Of a DNA stretch of 64,000 nucleotides, positions 26,680 to 36,232 are shown piece after piece (positions within the stretch are counted from its first letter, which is position 1; every line of letters begins with the position of its first letter). The notes under the pieces were generated by a model. It was not told the origin of the DNA, did no database searches, and was given only the letters and a program-made list of their open reading frames with translations. Both the position numbers and the translations under genes were made by a program. The DNA is from Lachnospiraceae bacterium NSJ-143 (GTDB lineage Bacteria; Bacillota; Clostridia; Lachnospirales; Anaerotignaceae), in the NCBI GenBank assembly GCA_022867625.1, contig JALIFM010000002.1, positions 62,001-126,000 on the forward strand. Direction: 5' to 3'.

Positions 26680-27150
26680 ATGTTAAAAAAATATAAACCG
26701 CTTGTAATCAGTATTGCATTGAGCCTTGGTGTTGGAGCCCTGTCGGCGTTTATTACAATGGGAGATATTAAGGAGCAGTATATGGCTTTTTCAAAACCGC
26801 CGCTTTCGCCGCCGGGATATGTTTTTGGTATAGTTTGGGCCGTACTGTATGTACTTATGGGTGTGTCAGCATATATTGTTTATAAATCGGATTCAAGCGA
26901 AAGGTTACCGGCACTTTTTGTCTATGGCGTACAGCTCATAGTCAACTTTTTGTGGCCAATACTGTTTTTTACACTTGAGATGAGGCTGGCGGCGTTTTTT
27001 CTGATTTTAATACTTATAGCGCTTATTGTTTTAATGGTAAATAAGTTTTATAAAGTGGAGCCTTATGCTGCATATCTACAGATTCCATATCTGTTTTGGT
27101 GCATTTTTGCCGCGTACCTGAACATTGGAATATATATACTTAACCGGTAA
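26680..27150 (+). CDS. tspO: TspO/MBR family membrane protein
   Basis: A five-helix tryptophan-rich sensory protein of the TspO (peripheral benzodiazepine receptor) family, which binds porphyrins and related ligands and is linked to stress and tetrapyrrole handling. The signature KPPLSPPGYVFGIVWAVLYVLMG is present around residues 40-62, with further helices at about 77-95, 103-122 and 131-152. Start: the upstream in-frame GTG at 26671 falls inside the AGGAGGTGGG ribosome binding site, so ATG at 26680 (157 residues, about family length) is chosen. Monocistronic with its own terminator. Confidence 0.93.
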   Translation: MLKKYKPLVISIALSLGVGALSAFITMGDIKEQYMAFSKPPLSPPGYVFGIVWAVLYVLMGVSAYIVYKSDSSERLPALFVYGVQLIVNFLWPILFFTLEMRLAAFFLILILIALIVLMVNKFYKVEPYAAYLQIPYLFWCIFAAYLNIGIYILNR

Positions 27151-27162
27151 CAGATGCCGGTC

Positions 27163-27195
27163 AAAAATCCATCTTAAATTTAAGATGGATTTTTT
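27163..27195 (+). terminator. Terminator of tspO
   Basis: AAAAATCCATCTTAAA pairs with its exact complement around 27180, then TTTTT. Confidence 0.9.
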
Positions 27196-27202
27196 GTGGA
27201 GA

Positions 27203-27253
27203 TTGACATACATAGAATATCTAAGTATAATAAATACATAGATATTCTATGTA
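27203..27253 (+). promoter_or_regulatory. padR promoter with two overlapping operator palindromes
   Basis: Consensus promoter TTGACA (27203-27208), 17-nt spacer, TATAAT (27226-27231). A 13-bp perfect inverted repeat with arms ACATAGAATATCT (27210-27222) and its complement (27240-27252) covers the spacer and the start point. Each arm is also the core of a near-palindrome TACATAG-N5-CTATGTA (27209-27227, diverged; 27235-27253, exact), centres 26 bp apart. This is the expected layout for PadR autorepression. Confidence 0.75.
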
Positions 27254-27277
27254 TTTATCAAAGGAGGAGCTGATATT

Positions 27278-27622
27278 ATGGAAATAGACAAAGGACTTAT
27301 AGGCGGAAGTACGGTGTTAATGCTTTTGGCTCTTTTGGAGGAAAGGGATTTTTATGGATATGAAATAATAAAGGAGCTTAGGGAAAAGAGTGAGAATATA
27401 TTTGAGTTTAAGGAAGGAACGCTTTATCCGGTGCTTCACCGTATGGAAAACGCAGGTCTTGTAAAATCATACCGCAAAGCGGCAGAAAGCGGAAAGGAGA
27501 GGAAATATTACTCTATCACAGCGGCGGGCTTAAAGAGATTTTCAGATGAAAAGGAACAGTGGAAGACGTTTACTCTTTCGGTTAACAAAGTGATTGGGGG
27601 GAGGAGCCATGCTTTTGCCTGA
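27278..27622 (+). CDS. PadR-family transcriptional regulator
   Basis: A 114-residue winged-helix regulator. The PadR core is visible: MLLALLEERDFYGYEIIKEL, FKEGTLYPVLHRMENAGLV as the recognition region, and RKYYSITAAGLKRF as the wing. It is of the short PadR-s2 type with one C-terminal helix for dimerisation. It sits directly downstream of paired palindromes that overlap its promoter, so it most likely represses its own operon. The following two genes overlap by a few bases and should be coregulated, a common arrangement in which PadR controls HAAS-type membrane proteins. Confidence 0.93.
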   Translation: MEIDKGLIGGSTVLMLLALLEERDFYGYEIIKELREKSENIFEFKEGTLYPVLHRMENAGLVKSYRKAAESGKERKYYSITAAGLKRFSDEKEQWKTFTLSVNKVIGGRSHAFA

Positions 27623-28328
27623 AAGGGAGGAGTTTTTAAAGAGGGTTTTAAGTCATGTGAAATTTAAGTACGACCATTTGGATATAAAGCGTGAGCTTAC
27701 TGAGCATATGGAGGACATGTATGATGATTTTATGTCTCATGGGATAGATGAGGAAACCGCAACAAGGCTTATGGTTGAATATATGGGAGACCCGGATGAG
27801 ATAGGCGAAAGGCTTAACGAACAGCACAGCTGTGTTTTGGGAAACATATGGCGTGCTGTAAGGGCATTGGCTGTGATAATGGTTATTCTCAGTATTATAC
27901 CGGCATTTAATACCAGCCTGCTTGCTGTATATTCAGTGTTTTCAGGATACAGTGAGACACGTGACAGGAGTGAGGCGATATACGACATAAAGCGCAGCGA
28001 TACAGTTAGGATTGATGATTTGTATTTTAAGCTGGAGGAGGTCCTGTACTATTCAGATAACGACCTCGAGATAAGATATAGAACGTGGTATCAGCCGTTT
28101 TCAAAGAGTGTAAGGTGGTCATTCAGCCTTCCAAGCCGATGTATATATGACAATATGGGAACCCAGTATTCTGACAGCAGCGGAGGAAGCAGTGCCGGTC
28201 TTATATCCAGGCATTACCTGATTGTGGAGGGGTTTTCGCCTGAGGCTGAAAAAGTGATTATAAACTATGACTATGACGGAAGGAAAATATATATAGAGGT
28301 TCCCCTGAAAGCTGGTGGCAGTGAATGA
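27609..28328 (+). CDS. HAAS/DUF1700-like membrane protein coupled to PadR
   Basis: A 240-residue protein. Residues 1-75 resemble the HAAS/permease-prefix domain (FLKRVLSHVKFKYDHLDIKRELTEHMEDMYDDFMSHG, then ATRLMVEYMGDPDEIGERL), a helical module often found next to PadR genes. One membrane helix follows (about 83-105), then an outside domain of 130 residues rich in Ser, Tyr and beta-type sequence with no known motif. Start: the ATG at 27609 follows GGGGAGGAG; upstream codons in frame lie in the padR gene. It overlaps padR by 14 nt and the next gene by 4 nt. Confidence 0.75.
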   Translation: MLLPEREEFLKRVLSHVKFKYDHLDIKRELTEHMEDMYDDFMSHGIDEETATRLMVEYMGDPDEIGERLNEQHSCVLGNIWRAVRALAVIMVILSIIPAFNTSLLAVYSVFSGYSETRDRSEAIYDIKRSDTVRIDDLYFKLEEVLYYSDNDLEIRYRTWYQPFSKSVRWSFSLPSRCIYDNMGTQYSDSSGGSSAGLISRHYLIVEGFSPEAEKVIINYDYDGRKIYIEVPLKAGGSE

Positions 28329-28888
28329 ATAGAAAAAGACAGACAGTTATATTTATAGTGATAATATTTGTTCTTGGGATTTGGCGTTTTGGCGGAGCAC
28401 AGCAGATATACGTTTCGCCTGAAAAAGTTCTATATGCGTGCGAGAGGGGACTGCACTATGGGCCTTCAGATAAAGTGCTTCTTAAAAAGAAGATTGGTAA
28501 AGAGGTGCTTGTAATTGGAAAGCTAAGCGATGGATTGTCGGTTGTTAAGACAGAAAAATCACTTTTGGGAATGTGGAGGATTGGCGACGGGGGAATAACA
28601 GGAAAGATAGAAGCTGTAAAAGATGCAGATGTCTTCTATTCAAATACTTTTAAACTTGTTTACGGATACAGTAAAAATCCGGAAATAAAAAGCGTCAAGT
28701 TCTCAATAGAAAAAGTAAGCGGAGACAGCAGAAATATAATTGATACATTTGAGTGTACTGTTGACAGTGACGGGTTCTTTTATGCCGATACGCCGGAATA
28801 TGAATACGATTCGCAGTCACAATACCTGTACGCTGTTGACTTATTTGGGTTTGACGAAAGCGGGAATCTGATTTACAGTGAGTTATAA
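28325..28888 (+). CDS. Unknown exported or membrane-anchored protein of the PadR operon
   Basis: A 187-residue protein with an N-terminal hydrophobic helix (residues 7-22, VIFIVIIFVLGIW) acting as signal anchor and no lipobox cysteine. The rest is predicted extracytoplasmic, beta-rich, with YVSPEKVLYACERGLHYGP and a YLYAVDLFGFDESGNLIYSEL end that recalls small exported proteins of unknown function. ATGA overlap with the preceding gene shows translational coupling, so it shares the PadR control. Confidence 0.7.
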   Translation: MNRKRQTVIFIVIIFVLGIWRFGGAQQIYVSPEKVLYACERGLHYGPSDKVLLKKKIGKEVLVIGKLSDGLSVVKTEKSLLGMWRIGDGGITGKIEAVKDADVFYSNTFKLVYGYSKNPEIKSVKFSIEKVSGDSRNIIDTFECTVDSDGFFYADTPEYEYDSQSQYLYAVDLFGFDESGNLIYSEL

Positions 28889-28912
28889 GACAAACAGTTT
28901 GGAGCTGATATT

Positions 28913-30049
28913 TTGAAAAAACCATTATCTCTATATATACATATCCCGTTTTGTGTACGGAAATGTCTTTACTGCGATTTTCCTTCCTATTCAGGCTGTG
29001 AGGGAATATATTCTGAATATGTAAATGTGCTGTGCCGGGAGTTAAAAGACTGGAGCGGCAGGTTTAATGAATATAAAGTCAATACAGTGTTTATTGGAGG
29101 CGGCACGCCAACTGTTTTAAAGCCATCGGATTTGGGGCGTGTGATGGATACAGTGCTAAACAGGTTTGATGTTGATGCACACGCTGAGATAACATGTGAG
29201 GCCAACCCGGGAACGCTTGACCTTAAAAAACTTACTGAGATGCGTTCAATGGAGATAAACAGGCTGAGCATGGGTGTACAGGCATGGCAGAATGATATTT
29301 TAAAGAGGCTTGGAAGGATTCATGACAGGGATACATTTGTAAATGATATGTCACTGGCAAGGGAGGCAGGGTTTGGCAATATTAACTGCGACATTATGTT
29401 CTCGCTTCCCGGTCAGAGTATGGATAACTGGCAGGAGACGCTGGAGAGGATTACGGATTTAAAGCCCGAGCATATATCAGCCTACTCGCTTATAATAGAG
29501 GAAGGCACACCGTTTAAGGAAATGTATGACAAAGGGACTTTTAAGCCGGCTGAAGACGAGACGGACAGAAAGATGTATTACCTTTCGAAGGAGATTTTAA
29601 AGGACAGAGGGTATTTGCAGTACGAGATAAGCAATTTTGCAAGGGAGGGCTTTGAGAGCCGGCACAATTCCGTTTACTGGAAAACAATGGAATACGCTGG
29701 CTTTGGTCTGGGCTCACACTCATATATTGACAAAAGACGCTTCCACAACACTTATGACATGAAAAAATATATGGAATATAAAGGGAACGGAAGTATAACT
29801 GAGGAAATGGAATGCCTCAGCGAAAATGATATAATAAGTGAATTTATGTTTATGGGTCTCAGAATGACAAGAGGCGTTTCTGAAACGGATTTTGAGGACA
29901 GGTTTAAAAAAACAGTGGAAAGTGTATACCATAAAGAAATTAAAATGCTTATTAATGAAGGGCTTATAAAATGGGAAAATGGCAGGATATTTCTTACGGA
30001 TTATGGTATGGATATAAGCAATTATGTGTTTGAGAAATTTTTATTGTAA
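28913..30049 (+). CDS. hemW: HemW, radical SAM heme chaperone (HemN-like)
   Basis: Formerly annotated as oxygen-independent coproporphyrinogen III oxidase; HemW-type proteins bind heme and are thought to deliver it to target proteins. The 378-residue sequence has the 4Fe-4S motif IPFCVRKCLYCDF (Cys14, 18, 21), the FIGGGTPTVL loop, GVQAWQNDILKRLGRIH, and the C-terminal HemN domain with HNSVYW and GLGSHSYI. Starting with CVRKC and without the extra N-terminal region, it is HemW rather than HemN. TTG start, 8 nt after GGAG. It precedes hrcA, as in many Firmicutes, but a terminator separates them. Confidence 0.92.
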   Translation: MKKPLSLYIHIPFCVRKCLYCDFPSYSGCEGIYSEYVNVLCRELKDWSGRFNEYKVNTVFIGGGTPTVLKPSDLGRVMDTVLNRFDVDAHAEITCEANPGTLDLKKLTEMRSMEINRLSMGVQAWQNDILKRLGRIHDRDTFVNDMSLAREAGFGNINCDIMFSLPGQSMDNWQETLERITDLKPEHISAYSLIIEEGTPFKEMYDKGTFKPAEDETDRKMYYLSKEILKDRGYLQYEISNFAREGFESRHNSVYWKTMEYAGFGLGSHSYIDKRRFHNTYDMKKYMEYKGNGSITEEMECLSENDIISEFMFMGLRMTRGVSETDFEDRFKKTVESVYHKEIKMLINEGLIKWENGRIFLTDYGMDISNYVFEKFLL

Positions 30050-30109
30050 GTATATCCCAGTTTAATTATCCCATTCAGAGATATAACTAGATTATGACCT
30101 GCATGTTGG

Positions 30110-30165
30110 GCCGAACGCCAGATGTAGAGAAATTCAGCAAACCTCAGGAGGCGTTTGGCTTTTTT
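30110..30165 (+). terminator. Terminator of hemW
   Basis: GCCGAACGCC (30110-30119) pairs with GGCGTTTGGC (30150-30159; one G-U pair) followed by six T. Confidence 0.75.
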
Positions 30166-30237
30166 ACGCCTTTTTGTGTATTTGGTGTATAGCAGCTGGG
30201 ATAATATTTAAAATTATAAGAAAAATGCAAAATACCC

Positions 30238-30266
30238 TTGACACTTTTAAAGATAGGTGATATCTT
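30238..30266 (+). promoter_or_regulatory. Sigma-A promoter of the hrcA operon
   Basis: TTGACA (30238-30243), 17-nt spacer, TATCTT (30261-30266). The CIRCE element begins 12 nt after the -10 box. Confidence 0.85.
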
Positions 30267-30277
30267 ATAAACATAAA

Positions 30278-30304
30278 TTAGCACTCGGTCAAGGTGAGTG
30301 CTAA
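30278..30304 (+). promoter_or_regulatory. CIRCE operator (HrcA binding site)
   Basis: TTAGCACTC, 9-nt spacer, GAGTGCTAA: a perfect match to the CIRCE consensus. Placed at the transcription start and before the hrcA ribosome binding site, it allows HrcA to repress the hrcA-grpE-dnaK-dnaJ block at normal temperature. Confidence 0.97.
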
Positions 30305-30323
30305 CAGAGAAGGAGATGCTGAG

Positions 30324-31373
30324 ATGTCTTTGGATGAAAGAAAACTGAAAATCCTTCAAGCTATAATCACAGATTATATTGCTACCGCAGAACCTGTGGG
30401 TTCAAGGACAATAGCCAAAAAATATGACCTCGGCATCAGCTCTGCCACTATAAGGAATGAAATGAGCGACCTTGAGGAAATGGGCTTTATTATCCAGCCC
30501 CATGCGTCAAGCGGAAGGATTCCGTCTGATTTGGGCTATAGGCTGTATGTTGACAGAATTTTAAAGCAGCAGAGGTTTGGGGAGGACGACAAAAAAATAG
30601 TCAATTCCATGATAAACCGTAATGTAAACCAGATACAGTACCTTATGGATGAGACAGCAAGGCTTATTTCAAAGATGACAAATTACACTACTATTTTTTC
30701 AGAGCCGGTAGTTAAAAACACAAGGCTAAACAAGATAAGGCTTATGTCGCTTAATGACAATGACCTTATGATTATAGTAGCTGCTGAAGGCAATATCATA
30801 AGAAACAGAATTGTAAATGTAAATTACATGCCTGACGAGGATAGGTTGTATGAGATTTCCGGGGTGATAACCGGTATTCTGCATGGCCAGATTATAGAAA
30901 GTATCGGTCAGGAGATTGTTGAGAGACTTTACAGCGAGCTTAACGGATACAGCGAAGTGGTTTCGGTGCTTATTGACACACTTGATGAGATAATTAAGTC
31001 ATCAGGAATTGGTAAGCTCCATTTTAGCGGTACAAACAATATGCTGGCTTTTCCTGAGTTCAGCGATATAGAAAAAGCAAAGTCACTGTTTAAGACTCTT
31101 GAAAAAACAGACTCTCTTTCAAACCTCCTCTCTGACAGCAAAGGGGGAGACCTGCAAATATATATCGGAAACGAGACTGGCATAGAGGAAATGAAGGACT
31201 GCAGTATTGTCACTACAACATATGAGTTCGGCGACAATATAACCGGTACAATAGGCATACTTGGGCCTACAAGGATGGATTACTCACAGGTTGTGTCTGT
31301 CCTTAACTCAATGGTGGAAAATATAGAGGATGTTCTTAATAATCTTGACGATAAAAAGAAAGACGATTCCTGA
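30324..31373 (+). CDS. hrcA: Heat-inducible transcription repressor HrcA
   Basis: Represses class I heat-shock genes by binding CIRCE; GroEL keeps it active. The 349-residue protein begins with the winged-helix domain (SLDERKLKILQAIITDYIATAEPVGS broken by KYDLGISSATIRNEM, then GFIIQPHASSGRIPSDLGYRLYVD) and continues with the GAF-like and dimerisation parts ending in YEFGDNITGTIGILGPTRMDY. Start: AGAAGGAG lies 8 nt before the ATG at 30324; an upstream in-frame GTG at 30294 lies within the CIRCE element and is not used. Confidence 0.96.
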   Translation: MSLDERKLKILQAIITDYIATAEPVGSRTIAKKYDLGISSATIRNEMSDLEEMGFIIQPHASSGRIPSDLGYRLYVDRILKQQRFGEDDKKIVNSMINRNVNQIQYLMDETARLISKMTNYTTIFSEPVVKNTRLNKIRLMSLNDNDLMIIVAAEGNIIRNRIVNVNYMPDEDRLYEISGVITGILHGQIIESIGQEIVERLYSELNGYSEVVSVLIDTLDEIIKSSGIGKLHFSGTNNMLAFPEFSDIEKAKSLFKTLEKTDSLSNLLSDSKGGDLQIYIGNETGIEEMKDCSIVTTTYEFGDNITGTIGILGPTRMDYSQVVSVLNSMVENIEDVLNNLDDKKKDDS

Positions 31374-31396
31374 TTAGCTGAGAAAGGACAATGACA

Positions 31397-31951
31397 ATGG
31401 AAAACGAAAAGAAGGATTTGGACGAAGAAATAGTTGATGAGGCTGCAAATACCGCAGGCCGGTGCGAAAAGCCTGATGGAGGCGAAACCATGGAGGAGTC
31501 CGGTAGCAAAGAGCTTTCAGAAGCCAAGGCCAAAGCTGACGAGTATCTTGACAAATACCAGAGGCTTATGGCGGAGTTTTATAACTTCCGTGAAAGAACT
31601 TCCAAAGAAAAGGCCTGTATGTATGACGATGGTGTGAGAGACACTGTTGAAAAGCTTCTGCCGGTTGTTGATAATCTTGAAAGGGCAGTATCAGCCCAGA
31701 AGGAAAAGGCCGATGAGGGATTTATCAAAGGCGTTGACATGATACTGAAACAGTTTAAGGAAACTCTTAAGGCTATGGGCGTTGAGGAAATACCGGCTGT
31801 AGGGGAAAAGTTTGACCCGCAGCTGCACGCGGCTGTAAGCCATATAGAAGATAAGAATTTTGAAGAAAACACAGTGTCTGTTGAAATGCTCAAGGGCTAT
31901 ACCCATAAGGGCAAGGTAATAAGGCACAGCATGGTTCAGGTAGCAAATTAA
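31397..31951 (+). CDS. grpE: GrpE, nucleotide exchange factor of DnaK
   Basis: Speeds ADP release from DnaK. The 184-residue protein has an acidic disordered N-terminus, a long coiled coil (about residues 35-90, KADEYLDKYQRLMAEFYNFRERTSKE) and the C-terminal beta domain (YTHKGKVIRHSMVQVAN). Two ATGs compete: 31391 is only 2 nt after AAAGGA, while 31397 has 8-nt spacing and is preferred. It follows hrcA by 23 nt. Confidence 0.95.
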   Translation: MENEKKDLDEEIVDEAANTAGRCEKPDGGETMEESGSKELSEAKAKADEYLDKYQRLMAEFYNFRERTSKEKACMYDDGVRDTVEKLLPVVDNLERAVSAQKEKADEGFIKGVDMILKQFKETLKAMGVEEIPAVGEKFDPQLHAAVSHIEDKNFEENTVSVEMLKGYTHKGKVIRHSMVQVAN

Positions 31952-32001
31952 ATTTTGTTTGATTATATATTATTAATGATTGAAACTAGGAGGAATATAT
32001 T

Positions 32002-33843
32002 ATGGGAAAAGTAATAGGAATTGACCTTGGAACAACTAACTCTTGCGTATCGGTAATGGAAGGCGGCCAGCCTGTAGTTATTGTAAACTCTGACGGAGCA
32101 AGGACTACGCCTTCTGTTGTAGGCTTTGCCAAAACAGGAGAAAGACTTATAGGAGACGCTGCAAAAAGGCAGGCAATAACAAATCCTGACAACACAATAA
32201 GCTCAATCAAGCGCCACATGGGCGAAAGCTATAAGGTAACTATCGAGGGAAAAAGCTACTCGCCTCAGGAAATTTCAGCTATGATTTTACAGAAGCTTAA
32301 GGCTGACGCGGAAAGCTATCTTGGAGAGAGTGTTACAGAAGCGGTTATTACTGTGCCTGCGTACTTCTCGGATTCACAGAGGCAGGCAACAAAGGATGCG
32401 GGAAAAATCGCAGGCCTTGATGTAAAGCGTATTATTAACGAGCCTACAGCTGCGGCTCTTGCATACGGACTTGACAACGGCGCTGAGCAGAAGATAATGG
32501 TTTATGACCTTGGCGGCGGCACATTCGACGTTTCGGTTATAGAAATAGGCGACGGTATTATAAGCGTTCTGGCTACAAGCGGAGACACACGCCTTGGCGG
32601 TGACGACTTTGACCAGAGGGTAATGGATTATCTTGTTGCAGAATTTAAAAAGACAGAGGGCATGGACTTAAGAAACGACAAGATGGCTATGCAGAGAATT
32701 AAGGAAGCTGCTGAGAAGGCTAAAAAGGAGCTTTCAACTGTTACAACAACAAATATAAACCTTCCTTTCATAACAATGAACCAGGATGGTCCAAAGCATA
32801 TGGATATTACACTTACAAGGGCTAAATTTGACGAGCTTACAGCAGACCTTGTTGACAGGACAATGGGCCCTGTAAACACAGCTTTAAACGATGCCGGCCT
32901 TAAGCCTTCTGAGCTTGACAAGGTTCTTCTTGTAGGCGGCTCAACAAGAATGATATCTGTTCAGGATGCTGTAAAGAAAATAACAGGTAAAGAACCGTTC
33001 AAGGGTATTAACCCGGATGAGTGCGTATCTATTGGTGCGGCTATTCAGGGAGGAAAAATTGCCGGAGACTCAAGCGCAAGCGATATAATGCTTCTTGATG
33101 TAACACCTCTTTCACTGTCTATAGAGACTCTGGGTGGTGTGGCAACAAAGATTGTTGAGAAAAACACAGCTATACCTACAAATAAAAAGCAGGTTTTCTC
33201 TACAGCCGAGGATAACCAGTCAGCTGTTGATATAAGGGTAGTACAGGGCGAAAGGCCTCTGGCAAAGGATAATAAAGAGCTTGGTATGTTCAGGCTCGAC
33301 GGAATAGCTCCTGCAAGAAGGGGCGTGCCTCAGATTGAGGTTACGTTTGATATCGACGCAAACGGTATTGTCCATGTATCGGCTAAAGACCTTGGAACAG
33401 GCAAGGAGCAGTCAATTACAATCACTGCAAGCACAAATCTCAGTGATGATGAAATTGAAAAGGCTGTAAGGGAAGCGGAGCAGTTTGCAGAAGCCGATAA
33501 AAAACGTAAAGAGGCAATCGATGCTAAAAACGGCGCTGACTCAATAATATTCCAGACAGAAAAGACACTTTCGGAGCTTGAAGGAAAGATTGACGCTTCT
33601 GAGAAGGCTGATATTGAGGGTGAGCTCAATAAACTCAAGGACCTTGTTAAAGATATGCAGCCGGAAACTATGACAGATACAGATGTTGCGAATATCAAGA
33701 CTGCTACTGACGAGCTTACACAGAAATTCTATAAGATTTCTGAAAAGCTTTACCAGCAGAATGCTCAGGCAAACGGCGGGGCAGACGGAGCGCAGCCGGG
33801 CGGAAACGATGATGTAGTTGACGGAAACGCAAAAGAGCTGTAA
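32002..33843 (+). CDS. dnaK: Chaperone DnaK (Hsp70)
   Basis: ATP-dependent Hsp70 chaperone. The 613-residue protein has the ATPase signatures [23 protein letters not shown] and the [10 protein letters not shown] loop, the linker and substrate-binding domain ([14 protein letters not shown]) and a helical lid ending in a Gly/Asp/Asn-rich tail. As usual in Gram-positives it lacks the roughly 24-residue insertion in the ATPase subdomain IB of E. coli DnaK. AGGAGG precedes the ATG. No separate promoter was identified, so it is probably read from the hrcA promoter. Confidence 0.98.
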   Translation: MGKVIGIDLGTTNSCVSVMEGGQPVVIVNSDGARTTPSVVGFAKTGERLIGDAAKRQAITNPDNTISSIKRHMGESYKVTIEGKSYSPQEISAMILQKLKADAESYLGESVTEAVITVPAYFSDSQRQATKDAGKIAGLDVKRIINEPTAAALAYGLDNGAEQKIMVYDLGGGTFDVSVIEIGDGIISVLATSGDTRLGGDDFDQRVMDYLVAEFKKTEGMDLRNDKMAMQRIKEAAEKAKKELSTVTTTNINLPFITMNQDGPKHMDITLTRAKFDELTADLVDRTMGPVNTALNDAGLKPSELDKVLLVGGSTRMISVQDAVKKITGKEPFKGINPDECVSIGAAIQGGKIAGDSSASDIMLLDVTPLSLSIETLGGVATKIVEKNTAIPTNKKQVFSTAEDNQSAVDIRVVQGERPLAKDNKELGMFRLDGIAPARRGVPQIEVTFDIDANGIVHVSAKDLGTGKEQSITITASTNLSDDEIEKAVREAEQFAEADKKRKEAIDAKNGADSIIFQTEKTLSELEGKIDASEKADIEGELNKLKDLVKDMQPETMTDTDVANIKTATDELTQKFYKISEKLYQQNAQANGGADGAQPGGNDDVVDGNAKEL

Positions 33844-33872
33844 TAAAAAGCAGTTTAGCGATATGTAAATAT

Positions 33873-33898
33873 GGGCAGGGATTTTGTTCCTGCCCTTT
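33873..33898 (+). terminator. Weak terminator after dnaK
   Basis: GGGCAGG (33873-33879) pairs with CCTGCCC (33889-33895), followed by only three T. It may only partly end transcription, giving less dnaJ than dnaK mRNA. The next 180 bp before dnaJ contain two short inverted repeats (GCGTTGATTAACGC and AATTGCGCAGCAATT) and no gene. Confidence 0.55.
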
Positions 33899-34082
33899 AT
33901 GATGTTAAGATAAAGCTTCAGATTTTTAACCGATATCAGAAGGTTACTCCAGTGGTGCCTGCTGACTGTATGCGGCGGAAATAAAAATTTTTGCCTTATA
34001 CGCTGGCGTTGATTAACGCAAACGGTTATGAGTAGAATTGCGCAGCAATTGTACTAATAGTTGACATAGGCGGTGAATAAAA

Positions 34083-35243
34083 TTGGCAGAGAAAAGAGAT
34101 TATTATGAGGTCCTTGGCATCGACAAAAATGCCTCTGAAAATGATATAAAACGGGCTTACAGAAAAATGGCTAAAAAATATCACCCAGACAATAATCCGG
34201 GGGATAAAAAGGCCGAAGAAATGATGAAGGAAGTAAACGAGGCTTACGAGGTACTTTCTGACCCTGAAAAGAAATCGGCCTATGACCAGTTTGGCCACGC
34301 TGCCTTTGAGCAGGGGGGCGCTGGAGCAGGAGGCTTCGGCGGGTTTGGCGGTTTCGGTTCCGGCGGTATGGAATTTGATATGGGCGATATTTTCGGCAGC
34401 ATGTTTGGCGGCGGATTCAGCGGATTTGGCGGGGGTTCTTCCAGAAAGAACGGACCTCAGCGCGGCAGTGATGTGTCGGTGAACATTCAGATTTCGTTTG
34501 AGGAAGCGATTTTTGGCTGCAAAAAAGAAATACAGATAAATGTGACAGACAAGTGCGATACCTGCGGCGGAAGCGGAGCAAAACCTGGTACCGGCACTGA
34601 AACGTGCCATAAGTGTAATGGTACCGGTCAGGAAAGAGTTGTACAGAATTCCATATTTGGCCAGATGGCTACAATACGTACATGTTCTGCCTGCCATGGC
34701 ACAGGCAAGATTATAAAAGAACCGTGCCAGAGCTGCCACGGCACAGGTAAGGTAAGAAAGTCAAAGAAAATTGAGGTAAACATACCTAAGGGAATAGACA
34801 ACGGACAGACAATACGTATTGCCGGTATGGGAGAGACAGGCACAAACGGCGGAAGCTACGGAGATTTGATGGTAACTGTTTATATAAGGCCTGACAGTTT
34901 CTTTGTAAGAAAGGGTATGGATATATACTGCGACGTACCTATTACATTTGTACAGGCAATACTTGGAGATGAAATAACCGTAAGGACAATAGACGGTGAG
35001 CAGAAGCTTACTATCAAGCCGGGCACACAGCCAAACACAGTGGCTACAATTAGAGGTGTTGGCGTGCCTAACCTGAGAAACCCTAACCAGCGCGGCAATC
35101 AGGTTATGACACTTAAGGTTAAGATACCTACTGACATAACAGCAAAGCAGAAAGAGCTTTTAAAGAGCTTTTACGGCGGTGAAAGTGAAGAGAAAAAAGG
35201 CGGATTCTGGGAAAAGGTAAAAAAGGATTTTAAAGGAGAATAA
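34083..35243 (+). CDS. dnaJ: Chaperone DnaJ (Hsp40)
   Basis: Delivers substrates to DnaK and stimulates its ATPase. The 386-residue protein is a full type I DnaJ: J domain with the HPD motif at residues 34-36, Gly/Phe-rich region (about 78-125), four CxxCxGxG zinc repeats ([32 protein letters not shown]) and the C-terminal substrate-binding domain. Start is TTG, about 8 nt after GGCGGTG. A 240-bp gap and a weak terminator separate it from dnaK; a local promoter is possible but not clear. Confidence 0.96.
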   Translation: MAEKRDYYEVLGIDKNASENDIKRAYRKMAKKYHPDNNPGDKKAEEMMKEVNEAYEVLSDPEKKSAYDQFGHAAFEQGGAGAGGFGGFGGFGSGGMEFDMGDIFGSMFGGGFSGFGGGSSRKNGPQRGSDVSVNIQISFEEAIFGCKKEIQINVTDKCDTCGGSGAKPGTGTETCHKCNGTGQERVVQNSIFGQMATIRTCSACHGTGKIIKEPCQSCHGTGKVRKSKKIEVNIPKGIDNGQTIRIAGMGETGTNGGSYGDLMVTVYIRPDSFFVRKGMDIYCDVPITFVQAILGDEITVRTIDGEQKLTIKPGTQPNTVATIRGVGVPNLRNPNQRGNQVMTLKVKIPTDITAKQKELLKSFYGGESEEKKGGFWEKVKKDFKGE

Positions 35244-35277
35244 AAAACAAAGCCCGAATAAACGGGCTTTGTTTTTT
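35242..35277. terminator. Bidirectional terminator between dnaJ and the stalk-domain gene
   Basis: AAAAAACAAAGCCCG (35242-35256) pairs exactly with its complement (35263-35277) over 6 nt. The A and T runs fit termination in both directions, and the flanking genes converge. Confidence 0.9.
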
Positions 35278-35290
35278 GCTGTATTTATTT

Positions 35291-36052
35291 TTATATTGCA
35301 AACCACTTCTGTGACTGCTGCTCGCCTATAACAAGCTTGGGCGCGGTGTCAGTTTTGTTTACACAGTAAACAGCGTATCCTTCCAGTGTATCTCCTACAG
35401 AGGCAGTGCCTCCAAATTTCGGCTCAGGTGCCACAGCCTGATAGTAATCGTATTTTGTGCCGTCCTTTCCATATGCCGTAAAATCGTAATTTCCAATATT
35501 TACAGCGCCGTCTTTTTCGTGAGATATGACATCTGCCTTGATTTTAACAACTGCATATTCCATTCCGGCTGGAGGATTGCCGTTGAATATATTGGCGTTT
35601 TTTACTATATTCAGGGCCTCGTCACCACGTACTGAGCTTTCGACAGTCACGTTTATTGTGAAGCTTCCGTTAAGGCCTGAAAGGGTGACTTCCTGAGATG
35701 TTCCTACAGGCGCTGGGGTTGTTTTTGAATACACAACCTTATCTTTTTTGGCGTCATCACTGCTTTCGGCTTCAGCAGTGTCTATGTATATGGTTTTAGT
35801 TGCCGAATCCCAGCCAACACGTTTTTTCATGGCTTCGCCTATATCACGTACAGGCAGATATGTTGTACCGTCGTAAATAAATGGTTCCTTATCAGTTTTC
35901 AGCTGTTTTCCATCTATCATTATTTTTATATTCTGAAAGCTTACAGGAATGCTAACCTGCGCAATTTTTGCGTAAGCGCTTACACCTGTACCGATTATAA
36001 GTGCTGAAACTATTGCACCGGATGCGATATCCTTTATTCTTTGGAATTTCAT
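35291..36052 (-). CDS. Secreted stalk-domain protein (copper amine oxidase N-terminal type)
   Basis: A 253-residue exported protein. A signal peptide or anchor (residues 1-28, IVSALIIGTGVSAYA) precedes a stalk domain of the copper-amine-oxidase N-terminal type (about 43-92: IMIDGKQLKTDKEPFIYDGTTYLPVRDIGEAM, then VGWDSATKTIYI, seen as separate strands). The C-terminal 150 residues look like an immunoglobulin-like DUF4352 domain (YAVVKIKADVI, VGDTLEGYAVYCV). Such proteins are common on clostridial surfaces; no enzymatic role is implied. GGGAGG precedes the ATG. Monocistronic. Confidence 0.82.
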   Translation of the reverse strand: MKFQRIKDIASGAIVSALIIGTGVSAYAKIAQVSIPVSFQNIKIMIDGKQLKTDKEPFIYDGTTYLPVRDIGEAMKKRVGWDSATKTIYIDTAEAESSDDAKKDKVVYSKTTPAPVGTSQEVTLSGLNGSFTINVTVESSVRGDEALNIVKNANIFNGNPPAGMEYAVVKIKADVISHEKDGAVNIGNYDFTAYGKDGTKYDYYQAVAPEPKFGGTASVGDTLEGYAVYCVNKTDTAPKLVIGEQQSQKWFAI

Positions 36053-36232
36053 TTACCTGCCTCCCTTGAATGTTTGGAACAATCCTGATGCACAGTGTGA
36101 TTTGATATGACAATACAAAAGGTACACCAGAGAATGTGTCTTTTATAATATTATATCAGAAAAGGAGTAATTTTAAAACTGTTTGGTGAAATATTTTAAT
36201 TATGACTGCATTAAAATTTAGTTAAAATATTC

